Source of the DNA: Paenibacillus andongensis
GTDB taxonomy: Bacteria > Bacillota > Bacilli > Paenibacillales > NBRC-103111
DNA: 64,000 nt
NCBI RefSeq assembly: GCF_025369935.1
Contig: NZ_CP104467.1
Span: 4,223,001-4,287,000, forward strand
Direction of reading: 5' to 3'
Made by a program: the position numbers and the translations under genes. Each line of letters begins with the position of its first letter. Positions within the stretch are counted from its first letter, which is position 1. Under the pieces are notes generated by a model. That model had not been told where the DNA came from. It did not search any database and was given only the letters and a program-made list of their open reading frames with translations. Shown here in pieces: positions 43,664-51,799 of this stretch.

Positions 43664-45142
43664 TTAACCAAGCCAATGAAATACTTGTTCAGGCGATTGA
43701 TCAAGGGATGGCAGTTTACTTGGAATGAGCAATATCGTATCCTTCACTTGTTCATTATTAATCACAGCCCATTTGGCCGGATTTATTTGAACCTCTGTGC
43801 CCTTAGGAACAAACTGAAATAATTGCTGCACATCCGGATTCGTTAGACGTATGCAGCCCAATGATTGATCCCTGCCAATCGAGCTCTCATCAAATGTCCC
43901 ATGAAGCGCGATCGCTCCAAGTCCCAAGCCGGCTTCCCCATACACCTGTGCATGTTTCCCTTTGGGCTGCTGCACTCGATCCATAACCCGAAATTCTCCT
44001 TGTGGTGTGCTACCATTGGCGCCAAGACCAATATCTTTTACCCACAGTAAGTAGCTGCCGCTAACTAGTTTCAATTGATGTTCAGCCTTGTTGATTTCGA
44101 TATGCAAAGGCTCATAGGGGGCTCGACCAACGCCTGCTACATTCGCATAAAACATCTGCTCGACATCAGCCGCGTCGAACTGATAGACCCACCCTCCTCG
44201 CCCGTTAAACTCCGTGGAAATGTCATTGGAACCTGTGACCGCTTCTAATGGAATAAAGCTCAAATAATTATTCGGATAATCTTGCAGGAGCGCATTCAGA
44301 TTAACAGGAGCCTTTCCATAATCTTTGCGGTACGATTCCAAAGCTGTACGAACTAAATTAGCACCAATCGCACTAAGCGGTTGGTGCTTTTCAAATTCGG
44401 CATTCAGAAAGCGAATTCGTACAGTTCGATCCGTCGCGGGATGATATTGCGCGATAACGATGGCGCCTTTCGTCAACTCTTCATTTGTGAGAAGCATCGT
44501 TTTCCCTTTGTTTACATGATCTTGTGAAAAGATGCCATAAATTAGAATACTGGAATTCGGCATCTCTTTGGCTAATTCCAGAGCCTGTTTATGCAGCGCT
44601 GTTTCAATATCTTCATTTTTGGTGTCAGGGTCAAGGTACATGATAAATGGGACATCCACTGTCTCATATGTAACATCACTTCCAACGCCCCAGACTTTCA
44701 TTTTCGAAATCGCTTTATAAATCGGGGCATCGCCAACAAACAAAAAGACCAACATCAAATTAAGTACAAAGAGCACGATAAGCATTGTTTTCATAAATGG
44801 GGGTAATAGCCGCTTCTCCGCCTCTGGGAAAGCCTTTTGCATACTAGCTGCATGTTCCGCTTGTTGTTGATCTAATTCATGAAGGGCTCGATTTGCAGCG
44901 GAATAGAATGGCGATGGATACGTTCGAAGTACCTCTTTGTAATGAAAAATCGCCCTTTTCATATTCCCTTTTAATTGAAACTTTTGTCCGATCTTATAAT
45001 GAGCTTCCGGGGAATTAGCGTCAATATATCGGATCACTTTCTCATAATATTGAGGATCAGAAGGACTTATGAACAAGTTCTTATGCAGATGAATCAGATT
45101 ATCGTCAAGATGGTTACGAAATCGTTGGCTTCTGCGAATCAT
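43664..45142 (-). CDS. Membrane-anchored L,D-transpeptidase (YkuD) with TPR-like cytoplasmic part
   Basis: 492 residues with AGGAG six bases before ATG. The first 115 residues look like TPR helices (EAHYKIGQKFQLKGNMKRAI, then FHYKEVLRTYPSPF), with no signal peptide; a membrane span lies near 118-137; an extracytoplasmic region follows; and the C-terminal YkuD domain (about 345-465) has His and Cys430 in HGTFDE...SLGCIRLTN. The enzyme makes 3-3 crosslinks or attaches proteins in peptidoglycan. An N-in topology with a cytoplasmic TPR part is less usual than the secreted LysM type. Two palindromic boxes lie just upstream. Confidence 0.88.
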   Translation of the reverse strand: MIRRSQRFRNHLDDNLIHLHKNLFISPSDPQYYEKVIRYIDANSPEAHYKIGQKFQLKGNMKRAIFHYKEVLRTYPSPFYSAANRALHELDQQQAEHAASMQKAFPEAEKRLLPPFMKTMLIVLFVLNLMLVFLFVGDAPIYKAISKMKVWGVGSDVTYETVDVPFIMYLDPDTKNEDIETALHKQALELAKEMPNSSILIYGIFSQDHVNKGKTMLLTNEELTKGAIVIAQYHPATDRTVRIRFLNAEFEKHQPLSAIGANLVRTALESYRKDYGKAPVNLNALLQDYPNNYLSFIPLEAVTGSNDISTEFNGRGGWVYQFDAADVEQMFYANVAGVGRAPYEPLHIEINKAEHQLKLVSGSYLLWVKDIGLGANGSTPQGEFRVMDRVQQPKGKHAQVYGEAGLGLGAIALHGTFDESSIGRDQSLGCIRLTNPDVQQLFQFVPKGTEVQINPAKWAVINNEQVKDTILLIPSKLPSLDQSPEQVFHWLG

Positions 45143-45189
45143 TCGGCTCCTCTCCGTTCAATAGAATAGCTTGTCCATTCTAGTTGAAT

Positions 45190-45243
45190 GATACAATTAG
45201 TATCTCTGATACATAATGTATCACGCGAATGTTAGAAAGACAA
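45190..45243 (-). promoter_or_regulatory. Predicted promoter with overlapping 17-bp palindrome, L,D-transpeptidase gene
   Basis: TGATACATAATGTATCA at 45207-45223 is a perfect palindrome with a central A. On the minus strand TTGTCT (45238-45243) and TACATT (45215-45220) are 17 bases apart, so the -10 lies inside the palindrome. A weaker copy, GATACAATTAGTATC, is at 45190-45204. The same core occurs at 53296-53310. Confidence 0.6.
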
Positions 45244-45318
45244 CTATTTATTACCTTTTACCTATCTGAATGAACGATAATCATTTAGCAAAAGCTGAAT
45301 CGACGGAGGTGATAAATC

Positions 45319-45450
45319 ATGAGTGGAAGAAATAGTAAGCCCAAGAACAATGGTCCCTCAGGCAGCCCTTCTCGCTTAGATCAATTCGGAGAAAAAGCAG
45401 TACAACAAGAGAAACGAGAAGCAAAGGAACGTAACAAGCCGACGTGCTAG
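45319..45450 (+). CDS. Small basic protein, 43 residues, unknown
   Basis: ATG with GGAGG eight bases upstream (CGGAGGTGATAAATC). Hydrophilic, rich in Lys, Ser, Gly and Asn (MSGRNSKPKNNGPSGSPS, then EKAVQQEKREAKERNK), likely disordered. No family recognised. The strong ribosome site and divergent position beside the L,D-transpeptidase promoter support it. Confidence 0.55.
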   Translation: MSGRNSKPKNNGPSGSPSRLDQFGEKAVQQEKREAKERNKPTC

Positions 45451-45518
45451 AGGTCTTCAATTCCTCGTCTAAGCTGCCATCTTCAGTGGTTTTAGGTTGG
45501 TTCGCTGCCTGTAAGGTT

Positions 45519-45701
45519 GTTTTTCATCGTTATGGAGTCTATTCCAGCTGCTCCATGTACTTTAACGATGAAATTCATCATCTCAGCTGCGACTTTCGGA
45601 GAATTGGGCTGATTCGGCGTTAATAAGCATGTTTTTCATCGTTATGGAGTCAATTCCAGCTGCTCAATGTGCTTTAACTATGAAATTCATCGTCTCAGCT
45701 G
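45519..45701. repeat. Two 71-bp direct repeats with internal palindromes
   Basis: 45519-45589 and 45631-45701 differ at five of 71 positions and start 112 bases apart. Each has TTTCATCGTTA near its start and, in the first copy, TAACGATGAAA near its end, so a long hairpin can form, with an inner TGGAG/CTCCA pair. In the second copy the right arm is TAACTATGAAA. A fragment of a third copy may lie at 45470. No reading frame is seen in 45451-45760. Confidence 0.8.
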
Positions 45702-45760
45702 GCATCTTCTAAGTTTCTAAACTGCCTCCTGCGAGGCACCGCAGCAACCCGAGACAATAC

Positions 45761-45806
45761 AAAAAAAGACGTTCCCACCACGTGAAGCTTGGTGAGAACG
45801 TCTTTC
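45761..45806 (-). terminator. Terminator of the qox operon
   Basis: AAAGACGTTC-CACCA pairs with TGGTG-GAACGTCTTT; on the minus strand seven T follow. Confidence 0.92.
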
Positions 45807-45814
45807 CTATTATC

Positions 45815-46144
45815 TTAATGTGCGACTTGATTATAAGTCATAATCCAAATCGAACCTGCTACGATCGTTAGCAAAATGACAAGCCCAAAGATCAGCGCCA
45901 TGATATTCCAGCGTGCGTTCTCGCCCTCTTTCACATGCATAAAGAAGAACAATTGAACACCGAATTGCAGAACAGCCATAATGAGGATCAAAACGATTGT
46001 GCCTGTTTTGCTCAACATATGATTCATGACCGCTACGAGTGGTATGATGGTCAGAATGATCGAGAGCGCAAAGCCAATGATATAAGATTTCAATGAACCA
46101 TGAGCATCATGGTTTTCATGTGAACCTGTATGCGGTTGACTCAT
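45815..46144 (-). CDS. qoxD: Quinol oxidase subunit IV
   Basis: 109 residues, three membrane spans (YIIGFALSIILTIIPLV, IVLILIMAVLQFGVQLFFF, then ALIFGLVILLTIVAGSIWIM). LQFGVQLFFFMHV is the CyoD/QoxD mark. Last gene of the operon; its ATG comes one base after the subunit III stop. Helps assemble the oxidase. Confidence 0.93.
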   Translation of the reverse strand: MSQPHTGSHENHDAHGSLKSYIIGFALSIILTIIPLVAVMNHMLSKTGTIVLILIMAVLQFGVQLFFFMHVKEGENARWNIMALIFGLVILLTIVAGSIWIMTYNQVAH

Positions 46145-46145
46145 C

Positions 46146-46763
46146 TTACATCACCCCCATTAAATAGACGACTGTAAATACAAAGATCCAAACAACGTCA
46201 AGGAAATGCCAGTACAAGGAAATGACAGCCACTTTCCGTTTGGTTACTGCTGTGATGCCGCGGCGTTTCAGCTGCAGCATTAAGCCGATCATCCAGATCA
46301 ATCCAACCGAAACGTGCAAACCGTGTGTTCCTACTAATGCAAAGAAAGCTGATAAAAATGCGCTCGTACTAATGGTTGCACCCTCATGATTAACCATGTT
46401 AATGAATTCATTCAGCTCGAGTCCAACGAATGACGCTCCCAGAAGCACCGTAACGGCGAGCCAGCCGATTAACTGCTTCATGTTCCCTTTGTGCATACCA
46501 AGCACAGCTAGACCGCTTGTAAAGCTGCTAGTAAGCAAGATAAAGGTTTCCGCAATGATACCCGGCATTTTGAACAATTCTTCCGGCGTTGGTCCCCCGT
46601 TTGTATTTTGATGAAGAACCATATACGTAGCAAATAGAGATCCAAATAAGATACAGTCCGTGATTAGGAATATCCAGAATCCGAACGTTTTGAGCGATTC
46701 GTGATCATGTTCATGATCGTGTTCGTGGGCGTGATGCCCACCTTGCGCGGCTGCATGTGCCAT
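46146..46763 (-). CDS. qoxC: Quinol oxidase subunit III
   Basis: 205 residues, five membrane spans after a His-rich N-terminus (GGHHAHEHDHEHDHE). Contains TKRKVAVISLYWHFLDVVWIFVF, where YWHFxDxVWxxxF is diagnostic of subunit III. Its ATG shares a base with the subunit I stop (TAATG). The N-terminal His cluster may bind metal. Confidence 0.94.
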   Translation of the reverse strand: MAHAAAQGGHHAHEHDHEHDHESLKTFGFWIFLITDCILFGSLFATYMVLHQNTNGGPTPEELFKMPGIIAETFILLTSSFTSGLAVLGMHKGNMKQLIGWLAVTVLLGASFVGLELNEFINMVNHEGATISTSAFLSAFFALVGTHGLHVSVGLIWMIGLMLQLKRRGITAVTKRKVAVISLYWHFLDVVWIFVFTVVYLMGVM

Positions 46764-48739
46764 TATACTTTCGCCCCTTTCAATGCGGCTTCCGTACGTT
46801 TCACTTCATCAACAGGAATATAATAATCCGTATCATAGCTGAACGAACGTGCAATCATACTGATCGCGACACCGATTAAGGCCGGAATCGTCAGCCACAT
46901 CCAATCGAATACAAAACCAAATCCTGCGAAAAACCATAAAGCAGACATTATGAATGGAATGGAAGAATTCTTAGGCATATGAATCGGTTCATATACGATC
47001 TTGTCTGGTTGCTTAGCGGATGATCCTTGCGTCATCAGTTTTTGTTCCCACCATGCATCTGCCTCGCTTGCTACGGGCAATACGGCAAAGTTATATATCG
47101 GAGCTGGCGAAGGAATCGACCACTCTAATGTGCGGCCATCCCAAGGATCCCCGGATACATCCGGTTCTCTGAATTTAATGGAGTGGGCAATTTGCCATAC
47201 TTGGAAAATGAACCCGATACCCATAAGGAAACCACCAACTGTTGACACAAGATTCAGCGGTCCCCAGCCCATATCGAAATCGTACGTGTACGTACGACGC
47301 GTCATACCATCTAAGCCTAAGAAATATTGTGGCATGAAACAAACATAGAATCCAATGTTCCACAGCCAGAATGCCCATTTACCTAGGTGTTCGTTCAGCT
47401 TAAAGCCAAACATTTTAGGCCACCAGTAGTAAAGTCCAGCAAAGTAACCAAAAGCTACACCGCCAATTAAAACTTGATGGAAATGTGCAATCAGGAAGTA
47501 GCTATTATGGAATTGGAAATCTGCAGGGGCAACAGATAATAATACCCCTGTCATACCCCCAACAACGAAACATGGAATGAAGGCAATCGTCCACATCATC
47601 GGTGTCGTAAAACGAATTTTCCCGCGGAACATGGTGAATAACCAGTTAAATACTTTCGCCCCAGTAGGGATTGCAATCAACATCGTACTAATGGCGAAAA
47701 AGGCGTTAACATTCGCGCCGGACCCCATTGTAAAGAAGTGATGCGCCCATGTGAAGAAGGACAATAAACTAATAATCAGCATGGCGAATACCATTGATTT
47801 GTAACCAAACAATTTCTTTTTGGAGAAGGTAGCAACAACTTCCGAAAAAATCCCGAAAGCCGGAACGACAACAATGTAGACCTCAGGGTGACCCCACATC
47901 CAGATCAAGTTGATGTACATCATCGGATTCCCGCCGCCATCGAGCGTGAAGAAATGGGCGCCAAGGAAACGATCAAGGAATAATAAGGCTAACGTCACTG
48001 TAAGGATCGGGAAAGCAAAGATAATCATAATACAACTTGAAAATACGGACCAAGTAAACATCGGCATCTTCATCAACTTCATGCCAGGCGCTCGCATTTT
48101 CAAAATAGTCACGATAAAGTTAATCCCTGTTGCCAAACTACCGATACCGGATATTTGAATCCCCCAGATATAGAAGTTCTGGCCAACACCAGGGCTGTGA
48201 GACATTTCCGAAAGCGGCGGATAGCTAAGCCATCCTGCATCCGGTGATCCACCGATGACGAACGACACGTTGAAAAGCATAGCTCCCCAGAAGAACATCC
48301 AGAAGCTAAGTGAGTTCAAGAACGGATAAGCGACGTCTCGAGCTCCAATTTGCAGTGGGACAACAATATTAAATAGACCGAACATCAAAGGCATTGCCAT
48401 GAATAAAATCATGATTACGCCATGCGTTGTGAAGATTTGATTATAGTGCTCCGGTTGCAGAAATTCGCTATTTGGCATTGCAAGCTGTACACGCATTAGA
48501 AGCGCATCCACGCCGCCGCGGAACAGCATCATGATCGAACAAATGATGTACATGATCCCGATACGTTTATGGTCAACACTTGTTAACCATTCACGCCAAA
48601 GCCAGCCCCATTTTCTGAAATAGGATAATACGAATATCATAGCGATCATCGAGAGTCCGATACTAACCTGAGCGCCCAGGATGAGTGGATCGCCAGTTAC
48701 GAAAAACTCTGATGCGAATTGCTTTATTTTATCCAACAT
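46763..48739 (-). CDS. qoxB: Quinol oxidase subunit I (haem-copper)
   Basis: 658 residues from ATG 48739, which has GGGAGA ten bases upstream. The haem-copper core has WGHPEVYIVVVPAFG (CuB His and the crosslinked Tyr), WAHHFFTMGSGA (two CuB His) and HFHQVLIGG (haem ligands), with TTHGVIMILFMAMP for the other haem ligand. N-terminal extension of one to two spans as in QoxB/CyoB. It is the catalytic, proton-pumping subunit of the aerobic chain, reducing O2 with menaquinol. Second gene of the operon. Confidence 0.96.
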   Translation of the reverse strand: MLDKIKQFASEFFVTGDPLILGAQVSIGLSMIAMIFVLSYFRKWGWLWREWLTSVDHKRIGIMYIICSIMMLFRGGVDALLMRVQLAMPNSEFLQPEHYNQIFTTHGVIMILFMAMPLMFGLFNIVVPLQIGARDVAYPFLNSLSFWMFFWGAMLFNVSFVIGGSPDAGWLSYPPLSEMSHSPGVGQNFYIWGIQISGIGSLATGINFIVTILKMRAPGMKLMKMPMFTWSVFSSCIMIIFAFPILTVTLALLFLDRFLGAHFFTLDGGGNPMMYINLIWMWGHPEVYIVVVPAFGIFSEVVATFSKKKLFGYKSMVFAMLIISLLSFFTWAHHFFTMGSGANVNAFFAISTMLIAIPTGAKVFNWLFTMFRGKIRFTTPMMWTIAFIPCFVVGGMTGVLLSVAPADFQFHNSYFLIAHFHQVLIGGVAFGYFAGLYYWWPKMFGFKLNEHLGKWAFWLWNIGFYVCFMPQYFLGLDGMTRRTYTYDFDMGWGPLNLVSTVGGFLMGIGFIFQVWQIAHSIKFREPDVSGDPWDGRTLEWSIPSPAPIYNFAVLPVASEADAWWEQKLMTQGSSAKQPDKIVYEPIHMPKNSSIPFIMSALWFFAGFGFVFDWMWLTIPALIGVAISMIARSFSYDTDYYIPVDEVKRTEAALKGAKV

Positions 48740-48773
48740 GAGCAGATCTCCCTTTCTCAAAAGCTTTGATCGA

Positions 48774-49748
48774 TCATTTTGTCATATTCATTTGACTGTG
48801 ATCATTATGGTTCATAGGGGCATTTTTGTCCGTTGTTTGAGGCTTACTCGTCTCTTTCACGGATTCTGTACCGCCATGACCACTGTGAATGGATTGACCA
48901 TTCGAATATTTCGTTACAATCTTTTCGAATAGTCCATCAGGCACCGAGGAGAAATATTGTACATCCGACTTGCCAGGCTTTGCTAATGCTTCATAGCTTT
49001 CCATCGTAAGTTTTGTCGGAACCTTTTTCGTTTTGGCTACGAAAGCATCGAAATCGCTTTGGGAAGTCGCATTCACATCGAACGTCATACCCGCGAAATG
49101 CTCACCGCTGAAATTCGCTCCTGTTCCGAAGTAGTGCCCGATCTCATCGGCTTGCAAATACAGTGTCATCTTCATACCTGACATCGTATAGATCTGCCCG
49201 CCCAACTGCGGGATCCAGAACGAGTTCATTGGCGCGTCAGAGGTCAGCTCAAACTTAATCGGTGTATCCTCTGGAATTTGCAAGTAGTTGACTGTTGCTA
49301 TACCCTGTTCCGGATACGTAAACAACCATTTCCAATCCAGCGATGTCACTTGAATAGTGACGGGTGGTTTATTGGATTTCAACGGCTTTGAAGGCTCTAA
49401 CGCGTGTGTATAACGAATCGTTATGACAGCCAAGGCTACAATGATAATGATAGGAATTGACCACCAAACGATTTCTAAGGTCGTACTGTGCGCCCAATTC
49501 GGCTTATAAGATGCTTTATTGCCGTCTTTATCACGATACCGCCATACGATCCATGCGGTTAAAGCAAGAACAGGAACGAGGATTACCGTACATAAAAAAG
49601 TGGAAATCACAATCAAATCTTTCTGTTCTGCACCCACAGGTCCTTTGGGATTCAGTACCATAGCTTGATTACTGCAGCCTGCCAATAAAACAATGATGGC
49701 GACCATCATGAAGAGCAGCATAGCTTGTACGAGTGTTCTCTTCTTCAT
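48774..49748 (-). CDS. qoxA: Quinol oxidase subunit II, lipoprotein with His/Met-rich tail
   Basis: 324 residues from ATG 49748, after GGGAGG. Lipoprotein signal with LAGC, Cys25; two membrane spans; then a cupredoxin domain with DWKWLFTYPEQGI and FWIPQLGGQIYTMSGM. The two Cys of CuA are absent, so this is the quinol type rather than cytochrome c type. The last 37 residues are unusual: HSGHGG, then MNHNDHSQMNMTK, a His/Met-rich tail like copper-binding segments. First gene of qoxABCD. Confidence 0.94.
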   Translation of the reverse strand: MKKRTLVQAMLLFMMVAIIVLLAGCSNQAMVLNPKGPVGAEQKDLIVISTFLCTVILVPVLALTAWIVWRYRDKDGNKASYKPNWAHSTTLEIVWWSIPIIIIVALAVITIRYTHALEPSKPLKSNKPPVTIQVTSLDWKWLFTYPEQGIATVNYLQIPEDTPIKFELTSDAPMNSFWIPQLGGQIYTMSGMKMTLYLQADEIGHYFGTGANFSGEHFAGMTFDVNATSQSDFDAFVAKTKKVPTKLTMESYEALAKPGKSDVQYFSSVPDGLFEKIVTKYSNGQSIHSGHGGTESVKETSKPQTTDKNAPMNHNDHSQMNMTK

Positions 49749-49928
49749 CCTACTTAACCTCCCTATCAACAAATCTGATCTACTATCAAGATATCATCTC
49801 GCTGATAAAAGTACACTGCCGCAAAAGCAACTTAACAAATACGTCAAAGGATCGACGTTTTACTGTAAAACAAATGTCACAGAACGTTTGTTGACTATTA
49901 TGAAAATGTATGAAAATGAATGAAAACG

Positions 49929-49966
49929 AAAAAGCCCTTCAAGTTGTAACTTGAAAGGCTTTATTA
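49929..49966. terminator. Bidirectional terminator-like hairpin
   Basis: AAAGCC-TTCAAGTT pairs with AACTTGAA-GGCTTT around GT. It lies upstream of qoxA and just after the small membrane gene at 49987 on the same strand, whose transcript it would end. Confidence 0.85.
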
Positions 49967-49986
49967 CTACTCATAATGGATTGTAC

Positions 49987-50247
49987 TTATTCCGTATTTG
50001 AAGCTGCACGTGAGTGCACCAAATGAATAGCTGTCCGAATAACATAGATGTGTACACTGCCAACCATGAAGCCAATACCAACCATCAAAGAGGCATTCCG
50101 ATCACTAAAATGATCCATATTCAACAGACTTAATAGTAATCCTATGCCAAGCAACGCCCATGCCGCTATTGTCATCATTTTGACTAATGGCATTACATCA
50201 CGCTCACTGCGCTCATTACTACTGATCAAAACAGCTCTATTTGCCAT
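49987..50247 (-). CDS. Small two-span membrane protein, unknown
   Basis: 86 residues from ATG 50247, with TGGAGT nine bases upstream; the longer frame to 50298 has no site. Spans at about 25-42 (TIAAWALLGIGLLLSLL) and 53-73 (ASLMVGIGFMVGSVHIYVI). Soluble basic start (SSNERSERDVMP). No family recognised. Terminator 21 bases after the stop. Confidence 0.65.
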   Translation of the reverse strand: MANRAVLISSNERSERDVMPLVKMMTIAAWALLGIGLLLSLLNMDHFSDRNASLMVGIGFMVGSVHIYVIRTAIHLVHSRAASNTE

Positions 50248-50384
50248 AATTATCACTCCAAACTCCAATGTAAGTGCTTTATAAACATAGTATAACACAA
50301 ATCTAAAATTTGTTCATATTTTATTCACATGATGATCAAAATTTGGACAAAATTAAATCCGCCTCGTTCACAAATTGATTTGTC

Positions 50385-50413
50385 TTGACATTTATATGTT
50401 TTTGTGGTATAAT
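50385..50413 (+). promoter_or_regulatory. Consensus sigma-A promoter of the metallo-hydrolase gene
   Basis: TTGACA at 50385-50390, 17-base spacer, TATAAT at 50408-50413: a full match in both boxes. The start codon is 85 bases downstream. Confidence 0.85.
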
Positions 50414-50497
50414 AAAATATTTGTTTGACAACAACATCCCCTAATAGGTATGATAACCATGTTCTTTCACTATCAATTCTTTTTGGAGGGATTCGAA

Positions 50498-51250
50498 ATG
50501 CAGATTGCGAACAGTATTTACATGCTTGAACTGTCAGTTCCTGTCATGGGGCGTATCGATGTCATACACCCAACCCTTTTTGCCGATGAAGGAGGCGCCA
50601 TTCTGGTGGACACCGGATATCCCGGTTTATTGCCGCTGATACAGAATGCCATGGAGGAACATAACGTTCCATTCGGTCATTTGAAGAAGATCATTATTAC
50701 CCATCAAGATATAGATCATATTGGAAGTTTACCTGATTTCATAAGCAAATCTCCGCATAAGCTTGATATTCTGGCCAGTGAAATAGAGAAGCCTTATATC
50801 CAGGGTGAGAAAATGTTGATTAAAATCACGCCAGAATCAATCGAACAAGCGGTCGCTAGTTTACCAGCGGATATTTCACCTGAATGGCGAAAAGCTTTTC
50901 GATCAGCTTTGGAGAATCCGCCAAAAGGACCGGTCAATGGTATTCTCGAAGATGGATTCGAGTTACCCAACTGTGGTGGGATTATCGTCATACATACCCC
51001 AGGTCATACTCCGGGACATGTCAGTCTGTATCACAAACAGAGCAAAACATTGATTGCGGCTGATGCCTTGGTCGTTTCAGATGGTCAACTTCTCGGGCCC
51101 ATACCGGAGTACTCCGTTAACTATGAGTTAGCGATGCAATCACTTAAGAAGCTCATCAAATACGACATTGAAGCTGTTATTTGCTATCACGGCGGGTTGT
51201 ACAGTGACAACGTAAATCAACGCATTGCGGAATTGGCAACTTCAATCTGA
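50498..51250 (+). CDS. Metallo-beta-lactamase-fold hydrolase
   Basis: 250 residues from ATG 50498, after GGAGG. Metal motif is HQDIDH (usually HxHxDH; the second His is replaced by Asp, as in many members of this fold), followed by HTPGHTPGHVSLY (a tandem of HTPGH), ADALVV with the bridging Asp, and CYHGG at the C-terminus. Cytoplasmic. Related to lactonase- and glyoxalase-like enzymes; substrate unknown. Driven by the strong promoter just upstream. Confidence 0.88.
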   Translation: MQIANSIYMLELSVPVMGRIDVIHPTLFADEGGAILVDTGYPGLLPLIQNAMEEHNVPFGHLKKIIITHQDIDHIGSLPDFISKSPHKLDILASEIEKPYIQGEKMLIKITPESIEQAVASLPADISPEWRKAFRSALENPPKGPVNGILEDGFELPNCGGIIVIHTPGHTPGHVSLYHKQSKTLIAADALVVSDGQLLGPIPEYSVNYELAMQSLKKLIKYDIEAVICYHGGLYSDNVNQRIAELATSI

Positions 51251-51333
51251 ATCTTCATTATTGAGTTAAAAGAACAAGTAAGCGCGAAAACCGCGCTTTC
51301 AGCATCGGCATCGTCTCTAATTTCCTATACTAC

Positions 51334-51368
51334 AAAAAAAGCAGGCTGCCCAATCAGGCAACCTGCTT
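51334..51368 (-). terminator. Terminator after the DUF4870 gene
   Basis: AAGCAGG-TGCC pairs with GGCA-CCTGCTT around CAATCA; seven T follow on the minus strand. Confidence 0.88.
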
Positions 51369-51385
51369 CTAATATGTATGTCCTG

Positions 51386-51694
51386 CTACTTCAATAATGT
51401 GTAACCTCCGATAAACGGAAGTGGTTTTACTTGGCCTTGAGCCGCAGCAACAATACCTAGAATAGCTAAAACAAAGACTGCTAAATTCGCTAAAGGCAAT
51501 AGAATCCAACCAATAATCGGAATGATACTCAATACAACATTCACGATGACAGCGGCCAGTAATAACGTAAGGCCTTGGTTTGCGTGGTACCATGCAAATT
51601 TGGAGTCCTTTGCAGCGATGAGCGGGATAAAAAATAAAATGTATCCAATGATAGCCATTCCCTTATTACTTTGAATATCCGAAGAATCATACAT
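51386..51694 (-). CDS. DUF4870 (Tic20-like) membrane protein
   Basis: 102 residues from ATG 51694, with AGAGGTG eight bases upstream. Three spans. GYILFFIPLIAAKDSKFAWYHANQGL and the IPIIGWILLPLANLAVFVLAILGI segment fit DUF4870, here cut to WYHANQGL and PIIGWIL as the marks. Function unknown. Confidence 0.85.
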   Translation of the reverse strand: MYDSSDIQSNKGMAIIGYILFFIPLIAAKDSKFAWYHANQGLTLLLAAVIVNVVLSIIPIIGWILLPLANLAVFVLAILGIVAAAQGQVKPLPFIGGYTLLK

Positions 51695-51799
51695 GGACAG
51701 CACCTCTTTCTTAATTTCTCAAAGTATACTATTCCATTATATTCGGTGTTTTCCATCTATTCTATTGAATTTCACACATTTCGAAAAATTATTTTCCCT

